In this document: one piece after another, positions 17,122 to 25,340 of the stretch
Layout of the letters: every line of letters starts with the position of its first letter
How positions within the stretch are numbered: position 1 is the first letter of the stretch
Origin: JAGQWW01 sp041392845
GTDB lineage: Bacteria; Bacteroidota; Bacteroidia; Chitinophagales; Saprospiraceae
Assembly: GCA_041392845.1 (NCBI GenBank)
Contig: JAWKLG010000007.1
Coordinates: 1-64,000 of the forward strand
Length of the DNA stretch: 64,000 bases
Reading direction: 5' to 3'
Notes under the pieces: generated by a model
Told to the model about the DNA's origin: nothing
The model's input: the letters and a program-made list of their open reading frames with translations, nothing else
The model's database searches: none
Translations under genes and position numbers: made by a program

Positions 17122-19125
17122 ATGAAAAAATTATTACTCTTATCTACTCTTTTTGCATGGTCTGGACTATTGCTAGCGCAAACATCCTTTTCAGACGACA
17201 TGGAATCTTACAATGATGGAGATTACATAGCTGCTAACAGTACTGATTGGACAACCTGGTCAGGCGCAACAGGCGGACAAGAAGATGCAAAAATTACAAC
17301 TGAACAAGCATCAAGCGGAACCAAATCCATCATTATTCAATCAGGCACTCCGACTACCAACGGACCTACCGACCTTGTACTTCCATTTGGAGGTAAGTAT
17401 GAGACTGGTAAATTCCATTACGAGATGATGTTGTACATCGAATCAGGTGCCTATTTCAACTTCCAGGGTGAAGTTGCAATTGGAAGTGTATGGACTTTCC
17501 AGCCTGAATTCTTCCCTGATGGTACCGTTTCTATTAACAACAGTGACAATGTTTCAGTTAGAAACGCTTCTTATCCGGTTGCTCAGTGGTTTAAAATGGA
17601 GGTTGATGTTGACCTTACTTTGAATACATGGGTGGTTTCTTTTGATGGAAACGAAGTTGCAAGATTCTCAAATCCTTTCAACGCAGTTGCATCTATTGAC
17701 ATCTTCCCATTGGCTGGTCACAAATTCTTTGTGGATGATGTAGCTTATTCATATGAGCCTTTCACTCCGCTTGCAAATGACCTTGCACTTACCAACATTA
17801 TCGTTCCAAACAGAGGATTGGAAGGTAAAGCTTATTCTTTGACCGCATATGTCAAGAATATTGGAAACACTCCAATCAATTCATTTGACATTACCTGGTC
17901 TGATGGAAATAACAGTGGAACAGAAAACATAACTGGTGTAGATCTTCAATTGCTTGATGAATACGAAGTAGTATTCGGTCAACAATACACTGCAAGTGAT
18001 GCAAACAGCGATGTTACCATTACCGTTTATAACATCAATGGTGGAACCGACGATAATACTGACAATGACAGCAAAGATGCTAATGTTACCATTGTTGTTC
18101 CTGCACAAGACAAATTGTTCTTTGTTGAAGAAGCAACGGGAACCTGGTGTACCTGGTGTCCAAGAGGTGCTGTTTGGATGGAAAGAATCCATGACGAATA
18201 CACTCAATACTTTGCAGGTGTTGCGGTTCACAACAACGACCCTATGGAAGTGGATGAATATGATGCAGGCATCAGAGCATTCCCCGGCTTCTCAGGATTC
18301 CCAAGTGTAATTGTTGACAGAACAAGAGTAAACGATCCTTCAAATCTTGAAAATGATTTCTTTGATCAAATCGTGCTTCCTCCGGTTGCAAAATTGACCA
18401 ACGACGTAACCTATAATACTGTTACCCGCAAACTAACCATCAAAGCAAATGCTTTGATGAAAGAAACTGTTTCCGGTGACTACAGATTAAATGTAATTAT
18501 CAGAGAAGATGGTGTAACCGGTACTGGTTCCGGTTATGCACAGGTAAATGCATACTCCGGAGGTTCAAGAGGACCAATGGGTGGATATGAAAATCTTCCT
18601 TCTCCTGTTCCTGCATCTATGATGGTGTATGATTTCACAGCCAGAGCAATCCTTGGTGGATTTGAAGGTCAGCAAGGTTCTTTACCAACTGATCTTAATA
18701 TCGGAGAAACTTACTCTGCTGATTTTGAATACACTTTACCTGCTGATTATGATGAAACAGAGATTGTAGTAATTTCTATCATCACTACTCCTTTCGGAGA
18801 TGTATCAAATGCAGGTATGACCGGATATGCAGACTTTGCTCTTACCAGCACTGACAACGTACAAAACCATGAAGCATTCAACGGTATTGCACCCAACCCA
18901 TTCAATGACGTAACTTTCATCAATCTTGACTTGAATGAGGCAACTGATGTTATGGTGCAATTGATGGATGCAACCGGTAAATTGGTAGCAAGCAGAGATT
19001 ATGGTAAATTGTCTGGTAAGCAGCAATTACCTGTTGACGCTGGTAACCTAATGAATGGTATGTACTTCACAAAAATTCAAATTGGCGATAAATTCATCAC
19101 TAGATCTATCGTCCTAAATAGATAA
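17122..19125 (+). CDS. Omp28-like T9SS cargo with thioredoxin-type CxxC
   Basis: Secreted 667-residue protein. It has a signal peptide to about residue 19 (LLLAQ) and a jelly-roll / concanavalin-like N-terminal domain (FSDDMESYNDGDYIA to KFFVDDVAYSYEP, about 22-215). An Ig-like or CARDB-like segment follows (NDLALTNIIVPNRGLEGKAY, about 220-330). Next is an Omp28-related domain beginning LFFVEEATGTWCTWCPRG, where CTWC sits in a thioredoxin-like context (about 335-345) and GFSGFPSVIVDR follows. The final 80 residues are a type A T9SS sorting domain (GIAPNPFNDVTFINL, MVQLMDATGKLV, GMYFTKIQIGDKFITRSIVL). The CxxC suggests redox or metal binding, but function is not established for this family. 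A strong terminator follows. Confidence 0.85.
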   Translation: MKKLLLLSTLFAWSGLLLAQTSFSDDMESYNDGDYIAANSTDWTTWSGATGGQEDAKITTEQASSGTKSIIIQSGTPTTNGPTDLVLPFGGKYETGKFHYEMMLYIESGAYFNFQGEVAIGSVWTFQPEFFPDGTVSINNSDNVSVRNASYPVAQWFKMEVDVDLTLNTWVVSFDGNEVARFSNPFNAVASIDIFPLAGHKFFVDDVAYSYEPFTPLANDLALTNIIVPNRGLEGKAYSLTAYVKNIGNTPINSFDITWSDGNNSGTENITGVDLQLLDEYEVVFGQQYTASDANSDVTITVYNINGGTDDNTDNDSKDANVTIVVPAQDKLFFVEEATGTWCTWCPRGAVWMERIHDEYTQYFAGVAVHNNDPMEVDEYDAGIRAFPGFSGFPSVIVDRTRVNDPSNLENDFFDQIVLPPVAKLTNDVTYNTVTRKLTIKANALMKETVSGDYRLNVIIREDGVTGTGSGYAQVNAYSGGSRGPMGGYENLPSPVPASMMVYDFTARAILGGFEGQQGSLPTDLNIGETYSADFEYTLPADYDETEIVVISIITTPFGDVSNAGMTGYADFALTSTDNVQNHEAFNGIAPNPFNDVTFINLDLNEATDVMVQLMDATGKLVASRDYGKLSGKQQLPVDAGNLMNGMYFTKIQIGDKFITRSIVLNR

Positions 19126-19156
19126 TCAAGATTAAATTTTTGAAACACTATTTGTT

Positions 19157-19194
19157 CGAGCCACAGCATGCCCACGCTGTGGCTCGTTTTTTTT
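19157..19194 (+). terminator. Strong intrinsic terminator
   Basis: Perfect 11-bp stem CGAGCCACAGC (19157-19167) / GCTGTGGCTCG (19176-19186), 8-nt loop, followed by eight T residues. It lies 31 bp after the Omp28-like gene. Confidence 0.9.
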
Positions 19195-19247
19195 CTCGTT
19201 TGCTCGTTCGCTCGTTTGCTCGTTGATTGGATGCTGGACACTGGAAA
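19195..19247. repeat. Adjacent 8-bp and 7-bp degenerate tandem repeats
   Basis: Four octamers of the form CTCGTTNG/CTCGTTGA (19195-19226) run directly into three heptamers of the YTGGANN family (19227-19247). The same two families recur elsewhere between genes in this window. Confidence 0.75.
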
Positions 19248-19340
19248 TTATATTCCCAAATGGCATAGTCATTCCGGCCTCCGAGCCGGAATCTGTTACG
19301 TTTCCTAGTTTGGATCTTTAGAGGTTCCAGTTTTTGTTAA

Positions 19341-19381
19341 TGGATGCTGGAAACTTGATACTTGAAACTGGATTCTGGTTG
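19341..19381. repeat. Heptamer repeat, CTGGANN family
   Basis: About six 7-bp units (CTGGAAA, CTTGATA, CTTGAAA, CTGGATT, CTGGTTG). The rest of the 19126-19521 gap holds a palindrome ATTCCGGC/GCCGGAAT (19271-19292) and three heptamers RTCTAAA (19435-19455). No gene was seen in this gap. Confidence 0.75.
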
Positions 19382-19521
19382 CAAGGCAATAGCTTTTGAA
19401 ATTCCAAAAAAACCTAAAACCCCAAAAACTAAAAGTCTAAAATCTAAAATCTAAAATTCCCTTCCATCAAAAAGATCTTACCTTCGTTCCTATCAAATTG
19501 GTTTTAGCTTAAATTTGTCGC

Positions 19522-20136
19522 ATGAACTTTTCTTCCAAATTGCTTGAATCTGCTGTTGAAGCCTTTGCTACCCTTCCGGGTATCGGTAAAAAGACAGCTT
19601 TGAGGATGGTGTTGCACCTGTTGAAACAGGAAACCGAAAACACTGAAGCCTTTGCAAATGCTTTGGTCAATATGCGCCATCATATAAAAACCTGTAATAC
19701 CTGCTTTAATATTTCAGACGATGCCACCTGCTCGATTTGTGCCAATCCAAGACGCAATAACGGAGTGATTTGTGTCGTGGAAAATATCAGGGATGTAATG
19801 GCCATTGAAGAAACCGGACAGTTTACCGGGAGGTACCATGTGTTGGGTGGAGTCATCTCCCCTATTGAAGGTGTAGGGCCTCAGGATCTTCAAATTGATT
19901 CTTTGATGGAGCGCATTGCAAAAGAGGAAGTAAAAGAAGTTATCATGGCCATTTCACCGACTATAGAAGGTGAAACTACCATCTTTTTTATATCGAAAAA
20001 ACTAAAAGATTTGCCTGTCCAAGTTAGCACCATTGCCAGAGGTGTTTCCTTTGGGGGCGATTTGGAATATGCAGATGAAATTACCCTTGGCCGCAGCATA
20101 GTCGCAAGGGTTCCTTATCAGATGTCTGACAAATAA
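19522..20136 (+). CDS. recR: Recombination mediator RecR
   Basis: Loads RecA onto SSB-coated gaps as part of RecFOR. The 204 residues show the N-terminal helix-hairpin-helix (LPGIGKKTALRMVLHLL, residues about 18-34), the C4 zinc finger CNTC...CSIC (about 57-72) and the Toprim domain (ICVVENIRDVMAIEETGQFTGRYHVLGG, then AISPTIEGETT). The C-terminal Walker-like segment is TIARGVSFGGDLEYADEITLGRSI. Full length. A -7-like sequence TACCTTCG (19479-19486, one mismatch) would give a leader of about 30 nt. The GT2 fusion gene follows after 26 bp on the same strand. Confidence 0.96.
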   Translation: MNFSSKLLESAVEAFATLPGIGKKTALRMVLHLLKQETENTEAFANALVNMRHHIKTCNTCFNISDDATCSICANPRRNNGVICVVENIRDVMAIEETGQFTGRYHVLGGVISPIEGVGPQDLQIDSLMERIAKEEVKEVIMAISPTIEGETTIFFISKKLKDLPVQVSTIARGVSFGGDLEYADEITLGRSIVARVPYQMSDK

Positions 20137-20162
20137 AGCTTAGGCTTAACTTTTCCGCTTTT

Positions 20163-22106
20163 ATGCAATTATCCGTAATCATTGTCAACTACAACGTTCG
20201 CTATTTCCTCGAACAAGCGCTTTTTTCTGTAAGACGCGCTTCCCAAGGATTGGAAGTAGAGGTATTCGTCGTAGACAATGCATCAAGTGATGATTCAGTG
20301 GAGATGGTGAAGGAAAAATTCCCGGAGGTAAAACTCATTGCTAATCAGGACAATCCGGGCTTTTCCATCGCAAACAATCAGGCCATTGCAATTTCTAAAG
20401 GAAAATATATCCTGCTGTTAAACCCTGACACCGTTGTTGCAGAAGATACCTTTTCTAAATGTATAAACTTCATGGATCAGCATCCTGAAGTGGGTGGACT
20501 TGGTGTAAAAATGGTAGACGGAAGTGGACAATTTCTGCCTGAAAGCAAAAGAGGATTTCCTTCTCCCTGGGTAGCATTTTGTAAGGCTACAGGTCTATCA
20601 GGATTTTTTAAAAATTCAAAAACTTTCAATGGCTACCATCTCGGTTATCTTTCTAATAATGAAAGTTATCCGGTGGATGTTTTGTCGGGTGCCTATATGT
20701 TTATGTCAAGGAAAGCACTTGAAAAGTCAGGTTATCTGGACGAGACTTTCTTCATGTATGGAGAGGACATTGACCTGAGTTACCGGATCAAAAAAGCTGG
20801 CTACGAGAATTATTATTTAGCGGAAACTAGCATTATACATTATAAAGGAGAAAGCACAAAAAAGGGAAGCCTGAATTATGTGAAAGCATTTTATCAGGCT
20901 ATGATCATCTTTGCCAGGAAACATTTTACAGGTCAAAAGGCAAGGCTATTTATTTTTATGTTGCAAATAGCCATCTATTTGAAGGCCTTCCTGACTTTAA
21001 TGGGGAATTTCCTAAAAGCTGTAAAGCTGCCTTTTCTTGATTTTTTAATCATGCTTTCCGGTATGTTGCTTTTGCCAACTTTCTGGGCCAATTATTACTT
21101 CCGCAATCCGGGCTATTTTGACCAGGCTGAATTCTACTTTGTAAATATTCCGCTTTATATCTTTTTGTGGATGGGGGGAATATTTCTTAGTGGAGGTTAT
21201 GATTTACCAATTAGTGTAAGAAGGACCGTGCGGGGAATTGTGGCAGGATCAGTCGTGCTTGCTGCCATTTATGGTTTCCTTCCACTAGAATACAGATTCT
21301 CCAGAGCTTTGGTTATTCTAGGAGCCATTTGGGCATTGCTGGGCAGCTCGGGAATTCGCGTTTTATTACATTTTTTACAATATAATAATTTCAATATCGG
21401 AGAATCTCAAACCCGAAATCTGGCCATTATTGGCAGTCAGCAAGAAAGTGAGAGGGCATTGAAATTATTACAAAAAGCCGGAGCCAGAAAAAACTACCTG
21501 GGATTGATAAGCGCAGAAGGAACATTTGATGAATCCCTTTTTATAGGAAATACCGATGGATTATCCGAATTGACCGCTCTTTTTAAAATAGAAGAAATCA
21601 TTTTTTGCAGCAAGGATATTTCACACAAGCAGATCCTTGAAATTATGCAGCTTTTAAAAGGAAAGGTAAATTTCAAGATATTACCGGAAGCTGTAGAGGG
21701 AATAATCGGTAGTCATTCTAAAAATGAAAGAGGTGAATTGTACACCCTGGAAGTGGATTTTGAAATTGCAAAGCCCAGCAATCGTCGTAACAAAAGGACA
21801 TTGGATGTAATCCTTAGTTTTCCCTTATTGATTTTAAGTCCGATTTACCTGATAACAAGGAAAAAAGCATTCCATCCGGGCCATGTCTGGCAAGTTTTGA
21901 CAGGTCAAAGCACCTGGGTCGGCTACATCCAACCAGGTTCCGCCATCAGCAAACTGCCAAAAATCAGGAAAGGAATCTTTAACCAAACTGACGCCTTCAA
22001 ACGCAATTTGTCCGAAGCAACCTGCCAACGGCTCGACTTCCAATATGCAAAAGATTATACCGTCAGTAGAGATTTGGAAGTTTTTTGGAAAGCAATGTTT
22101 GGGTAA
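20163..22106 (+). CDS. GT2 glycosyltransferase fused to degenerate WcaJ-like sugar-phosphate transferase
   Basis: 647 residues in two parts. Residues 1-260 are a GT2 of the rhamnosyltransferase type: LSVIIVNYNVRYFLEQAL, VVDNASSDDS, NPGFSIANNQAI, LLLNPDTVV and the acceptor-loop FFMYGEDIDLSYRIKKAGY. After about 262 come several membrane helices, then a Rossmann-like segment NLAIIGSQQESERALKLL (about 420-500), as in the N-terminal half of WcaJ/WbaP-type transferases. The last 100 residues retain the outline of the PGT core: RNKRTLDVILSFPLLILSPIYL, then WQVLTGQSTWVGY in place of the usual NVLKGDMSLVGP. They lack the catalytic FRSM/DE block. I infer an active GT2 with a non-catalytic PGT-like membrane module, acting in envelope polysaccharide assembly. 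Confidence 0.8.
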   Translation: MQLSVIIVNYNVRYFLEQALFSVRRASQGLEVEVFVVDNASSDDSVEMVKEKFPEVKLIANQDNPGFSIANNQAIAISKGKYILLLNPDTVVAEDTFSKCINFMDQHPEVGGLGVKMVDGSGQFLPESKRGFPSPWVAFCKATGLSGFFKNSKTFNGYHLGYLSNNESYPVDVLSGAYMFMSRKALEKSGYLDETFFMYGEDIDLSYRIKKAGYENYYLAETSIIHYKGESTKKGSLNYVKAFYQAMIIFARKHFTGQKARLFIFMLQIAIYLKAFLTLMGNFLKAVKLPFLDFLIMLSGMLLLPTFWANYYFRNPGYFDQAEFYFVNIPLYIFLWMGGIFLSGGYDLPISVRRTVRGIVAGSVVLAAIYGFLPLEYRFSRALVILGAIWALLGSSGIRVLLHFLQYNNFNIGESQTRNLAIIGSQQESERALKLLQKAGARKNYLGLISAEGTFDESLFIGNTDGLSELTALFKIEEIIFCSKDISHKQILEIMQLLKGKVNFKILPEAVEGIIGSHSKNERGELYTLEVDFEIAKPSNRRNKRTLDVILSFPLLILSPIYLITRKKAFHPGHVWQVLTGQSTWVGYIQPGSAISKLPKIRKGIFNQTDAFKRNLSEATCQRLDFQYAKDYTVSRDLEVFWKAMFG

Positions 22107-22107
22107 A

Positions 22108-22178
22108 TTTACGAATTACGATTTACGGCTTACGATTTTAAAAGCCCTTTACGTAAACCGTAATTCGTACATCGTAAA
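22108..22178. repeat. Inverted pair of NTTACGN heptamer arrays
   Basis: Four 7-bp units TTTACGA/ATTACGA/TTTACGG/CTTACGA (22108-22135) face four units of the same family on the opposite strand (22151-22178). Together they form an imperfect hairpin of about 28 bp starting 1 bp after the GT2 stop codon. It may act as a terminator for the convergent genes. Confidence 0.7.
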
Positions 22179-22213
22179 TAAAAAAACTACGCTCTCACCT
22201 CCCCTACCTTCAA

Positions 22214-23328
22214 CTACTGATCACTATAAATGGTGGGTCCGCTGATACCGTTCCAGGCTTTTAGTTGACTGATGGAACAGCCAAATTCTCTGGCAATTTT
22301 GCTTAGGCTATCCCCTTCGTTTTACGGTATAATACCCACTGGAATTACTTGAACCTGAACCTCTTTGCAGTCCTGGTATCCAGTATGGAATTATCCTGAA
22401 GATAGTTGCAACGAAGATTGAGATGCTGGCTCAATTTCAAGGCTGCATTCTTTGGAAGTGAAACATAATGTCCATTATGGCTATCAGGAATGATGTTTCT
22501 AAAAAATACAGGATTCAATTTTTTAAGGGTAGAAATAGATACTCCGGTTACCTTGGAAATTTCTTCAAAGGTAATTTTGTGATAAACACTAACCGGGCGG
22601 GAATCCTTCAATTCAGCATACCTGTTGGAAGGAGTGATGCCGTGCAATTCGTGGAATTTCATAAAGTAGCTGGCAGCAATAAACCTGGGAATAAATCTTG
22701 CGGTCTCCTTCGGAAGGAAATTTTTCAAATGCTGAAAATCAGTCGTACCCGCCAAACGGATAGCTTGCGACACCTTGGTAGGGCCACAATTGTATGCAGC
22801 AAGGGCCAATTCCCAGCTGCCAAATCGATCGTGTAATTTCGAAAGATACTGGAGAGCCACCTGAGTACTTTTATAAGGATCACGACGCTCATCCAGGTAG
22901 GTATTGATTTCCAAACCATAACGACTACCCAAACCCTTTCTCAATTGCCACAATCCGGCAGCCCCCGCTGTAGATACAGCATAAGGAGTCAGAGAAGATT
23001 CAATCACCGGAAGGTATTTCAACTCTTCAGGCAAATTGAACAGGTTCAATTGGTATTCAATAATCGGAAAATAGATCTCGGCATATTCTAAAAGCCTTTC
23101 CGCATCGCGGCGACCATAGGTTAAATAACCTCTAACATAAGATTCGACTTCGGCATCAAAGTTAACATCTACGATACTTTCCATGGAAAGCATGCGATTT
23201 TTAACTATTGCGAACTCAGCATTTTCAAATGCATCAAAAGAGTGAGTTAGATGCGAGTCGCTGGGGGCATTTGCATTTGCCATATAGGCAATACAAAGCA
23301 GAGTGAATGTCCACAGGAACTTCATCAT
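22214..23328 (-). pseudogene. MltD-like lytic transglycosylase, LysM region out of frame
   Basis: Periplasmic or envelope lytic transglycosylase cleaving peptidoglycan glycan strands. Signal peptide 1-20. The SLT domain has LKYLPVIESSLTPYAVSTAGAAGLWQ with catalytic Glu110, then ELALAAYNCGPTKVSQAI. A first LysM-like segment is YHKITFEEISKVTGVSISTLKKLNP. The frame stops at 22345 after RTAKRFRFK. Two one-base shifts restore a Gly/Ser linker and a second LysM (YYTVKRGDSLSKIAREFG, then CSISQLKAWNGISG), ending at 22214: one near 22360, and one in the CGAAGGGG run near 22316. The domain is well preserved, so the shifts are recent or are sequencing errors. If real, the product is a 327-residue enzyme missing its last LysM. 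Confidence 0.75.
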
Positions 23329-23492
23329 AGTTTGTTTTGGATATGTAAATATTCATGGGCGTATCGCCATTCAATTATGTCCTGATATGGGAATTGGACA
23401 TAAAATCACAGCCATACTGGGATATACTATTAAAATGTCTTTGGGTAAAAATTTAACTATATGGGGGAGACGTTTTTTTGGAAATGTGAACG

Positions 23493-23523
23493 CAAAGGTA
23501 CCTCTTAAATCCTTGATTGTCAA
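23493..23523 (-). promoter_or_regulatory. Candidate promoter of the lytic transglycosylase gene
   Basis: On the minus strand, TTG (23523-23521), a 20-bp spacer and TACCTTTG (23500-23493) match the Bacteroidota -33/-7 consensus exactly. It implies a 5' leader of about 155 nt before the ATG at 23328. Nothing else was recognised in the 446-bp gap 23329-23774. Confidence 0.55.
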
Positions 23524-23774
23524 TGATACAGAGCAAAATTTGTTATATTATAGTTTTAATTTTAAAATTTCCATCATCTGTAAAATCATTGTAAATCAGG
23601 TCCTTATTTTTTACATGAGAAATTTTGCGAATACCATCTCTACAAGAATCGTTTATCCCGCAAAAACCCTGTTTTAAAAAATATTTTCCTTCGGATTATA
23701 ATTTTTCATCAAATTTGGACGGTGAAAACGCCTTAGATTGGCTTTGGTTTTATAAGAGTTGGTTTTTTTAAGAA

Positions 23775-24320
23775 TTACTTCAAAAGGGGCAATTTCCTCC
23801 ACACACTTTCAAGATCATCTAAAATCTGAATGGCTAATTGCTGATATTCAAAAGAATCGTCTTGAGCGTATTCTTGAATCAATGCCCTACCCTCTTCCAT
23901 CCTTCCTCGCCTCAAATAGGAAATAGCCAGCATCCATTTTGCTTTATCCTGCATTTCGGATTTTCCAAAACCATTTACTGATTCAAAAGCCAAAATTGCA
24001 TTGGAAGGTCTTTCTGTTTTTAAATAAGCCTGGCCGGATAAATATTCACTGAAAATGAAATCAGGATTATCAGGCAAAACATCCAAGGTCAAATCAATCA
24101 CCTGTTGATAATTGCCAGAGGCAAATGCATTGCATGCATCCAAAACTTCTTTACTACTACATTTTGATTTTATCCATTCCGGTTCGACATTCAATGCATA
24201 TCGATCCAACAAGGCCTCATTGGAATACCTTTCCTGGGCATACCAGAAAGCGGAAAGTATTAAGATTCCAATCAATCCTACCAGTCTTAAAATCACCTTT
24301 AGCTTGGGAGAAATTTTCAT
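23775..24320 (-). CDS. Small single-TM protein with TPR-like helices
   Basis: 181 residues: a basic N-terminus, one membrane helix (VILRLVGLIGILILSAFWY, about 9-28) and a helical C-terminal part. That part looks like two or three degenerate TPR units (FASGNYQQVIDLTLDVLPDNP, LSGQAYLKTERPSNAILAFES, WMLAISYLRRGRMEEGRALI). The layout, a membrane-tethered TPR, is common in Bacteroidota envelope or scaffold proteins. No specific family is recognised. It is divergent from the phhA leader. Confidence 0.65.
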   Translation of the reverse strand: MKISPKLKVILRLVGLIGILILSAFWYAQERYSNEALLDRYALNVEPEWIKSKCSSKEVLDACNAFASGNYQQVIDLTLDVLPDNPDFIFSEYLSGQAYLKTERPSNAILAFESVNGFGKSEMQDKAKWMLAISYLRRGRMEEGRALIQEYAQDDSFEYQQLAIQILDDLESVWRKLPLLK

Positions 24321-24438
24321 TAAACATCAATTTACGATTGCTTAGAAAGGTTTGAAATGCTCAAATGTTTAAAAACTAATTTGGAAAAAACTCAGGCATA
24401 AAATTGCTTTTTAAAATCAGATGGCCTTTTTTTGAACC

Positions 24439-24513
24439 ATGATTTCAATCAACCGCGCATATTATTACGCTTATTATTATTCTATTCCTCCGAAGGGAAC
24501 AGGTAATGCGTAG
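24439..24513 (+). CDS. Tyrosine-rich leader peptide upstream of phhA
   Basis: 24-codon ORF starting MISINRAYYYAYYYSIPP and ending at a TAG at 24511-24513. Six of 24 codons are Tyr (five TAT, one TAC), in two runs of three split by one Ala. A terminator hairpin follows 27 bp later, and the gene for phenylalanine 4-hydroxylase, which makes tyrosine, starts 92 bp after the leader stop. This is the classical arrangement of ribosome-mediated attenuation: shortage of charged tRNA-Tyr would stall the ribosome on the Tyr codons and favour an alternative fold. A candidate antiterminator pairing is GGGAACA (24495-24501) with TGTTCTC (24549-24555), including one G-U, which would consume the terminator's left arm. 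The mechanism is inferred from layout. Confidence 0.7.
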   Translation: MISINRAYYYAYYYSIPPKGTGNA

Positions 24514-24540
24514 CGTATTTGATTGTATCAATAACCCACG

Positions 24541-24580
24541 AAGCCCCGTGTTCTCATTGCAGAACACGGGGCTTTTTCTT
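24541..24580 (+). terminator. Attenuator terminator in the phhA leader
   Basis: Perfect 14-bp stem: AAGCCCCGTGTTCT (24541-24554) with AGAACACGGGGCTT (24561-24574), 6-nt loop CATTGC, followed by TTTCTTTTT. It lies after the Tyr-rich leader ORF and 26-32 bp before the phhA start, so it would stop transcription before phhA unless prevented from folding. Confidence 0.8.
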
Positions 24581-24605
24581 TTTCCACCATTTTAAAAATT
24601 ACATC

Positions 24606-25340
24606 ATGAAAATGCGACAGGTTTACGAATGTTACTCAAAGGAGGATCACCAGGTTTGGAAGATCTTGTTTGAGCGCCAAAAAGATAATCTAAAGGACAA
24701 GGCCTGTTCAATTTATTACGATTGTCTTGAAATGGCGGAATCAGTTTTACACGCAGAGGCGATTCCTGAATTTAGCCAGTTGAACAAAGCGCTGTTTTCA
24801 GCTACCGGCTGGACCATTGAAGTAACGCCAGGTTTGATTCCAGCCTCTGATTTCCTTTTGCTATTATCAGAAAGAAAGTTTCCTTCTTCTACCTGGTTGC
24901 GCAGAATGGATCAATTAGACTACCTGGAAGAACCGGATATGTTTCACGATATTTTTGGACATGTGCCTATGCTTTTTGATACCGGGTATGCCGACTTTAT
25001 GCGCAAGTTGGGTCTATTGGGATTAAAGTTGAAAGGTAATCCATTGGCTATTGAGCGGCTGGAGCGATTTTACTGGCATACGGTTGAGTTTGGACTTTTA
25101 AAAGAGAAGGGAGAAAACAGAATTTTTGGTGCTGGAATCCTTTCTTCTTTTGGAGAAACCAATCAATTGCACAAAGGCAGGAATTGTAAATTTCAGGATT
25201 TCGATATCGAAGCAATTGTATCCAAAGCATTTAGAAAAGACATCATGCAAGGTTTGTATTTCGCTTCTGAAAGTTTGGAGCAAATGCAGGCAGATATGAA
25301 TTTTTTAGAAAAAACACTGGCTGCAAGCAAAGCGGCCTAA
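24606..25340 (+). CDS. phhA: Phenylalanine 4-monooxygenase
   Basis: Iron- and pterin-dependent hydroxylation of phenylalanine to tyrosine. The 244 residues from the ATG at 24606 form the single catalytic domain of bacterial aromatic amino-acid hydroxylases. The iron ligands are His114 and His119 in MFHDIFGHVPML, and Glu161 in FYWHTVEFGLL. GAGILSSFGE near residue 175 is also conserved. An in-frame start at 24519 exists but would run through the terminator hairpin and encode an unrelated tail, so I reject it. Control by the upstream Tyr leader suggests the enzyme serves tyrosine supply rather than only phenylalanine breakdown. The gene overlaps the convergent GT9 gene by 4 bp. Confidence 0.93.
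   Translation: MKMRQVYECYSKEDHQVWKILFERQKDNLKDKACSIYYDCLEMAESVLHAEAIPEFSQLNKALFSATGWTIEVTPGLIPASDFLLLLSERKFPSSTWLRRMDQLDYLEEPDMFHDIFGHVPMLFDTGYADFMRKLGLLGLKLKGNPLAIERLERFYWHTVEFGLLKEKGENRIFGAGILSSFGETNQLHKGRNCKFQDFDIEAIVSKAFRKDIMQGLYFASESLEQMQADMNFLEKTLAASKAA

Noticed and set aside
23329..23774. Plus-strand ORF 23303-23677 as a gene
   Set aside because: A/T-rich sequence lying across the promoter and leader of the transglycosylase gene, no family resemblance.
24519..24605. Upstream in-frame start for phhA
   Set aside because: It would translate through the terminator hairpin and add a Cys/His/Phe-rich tail absent from hydroxylases.
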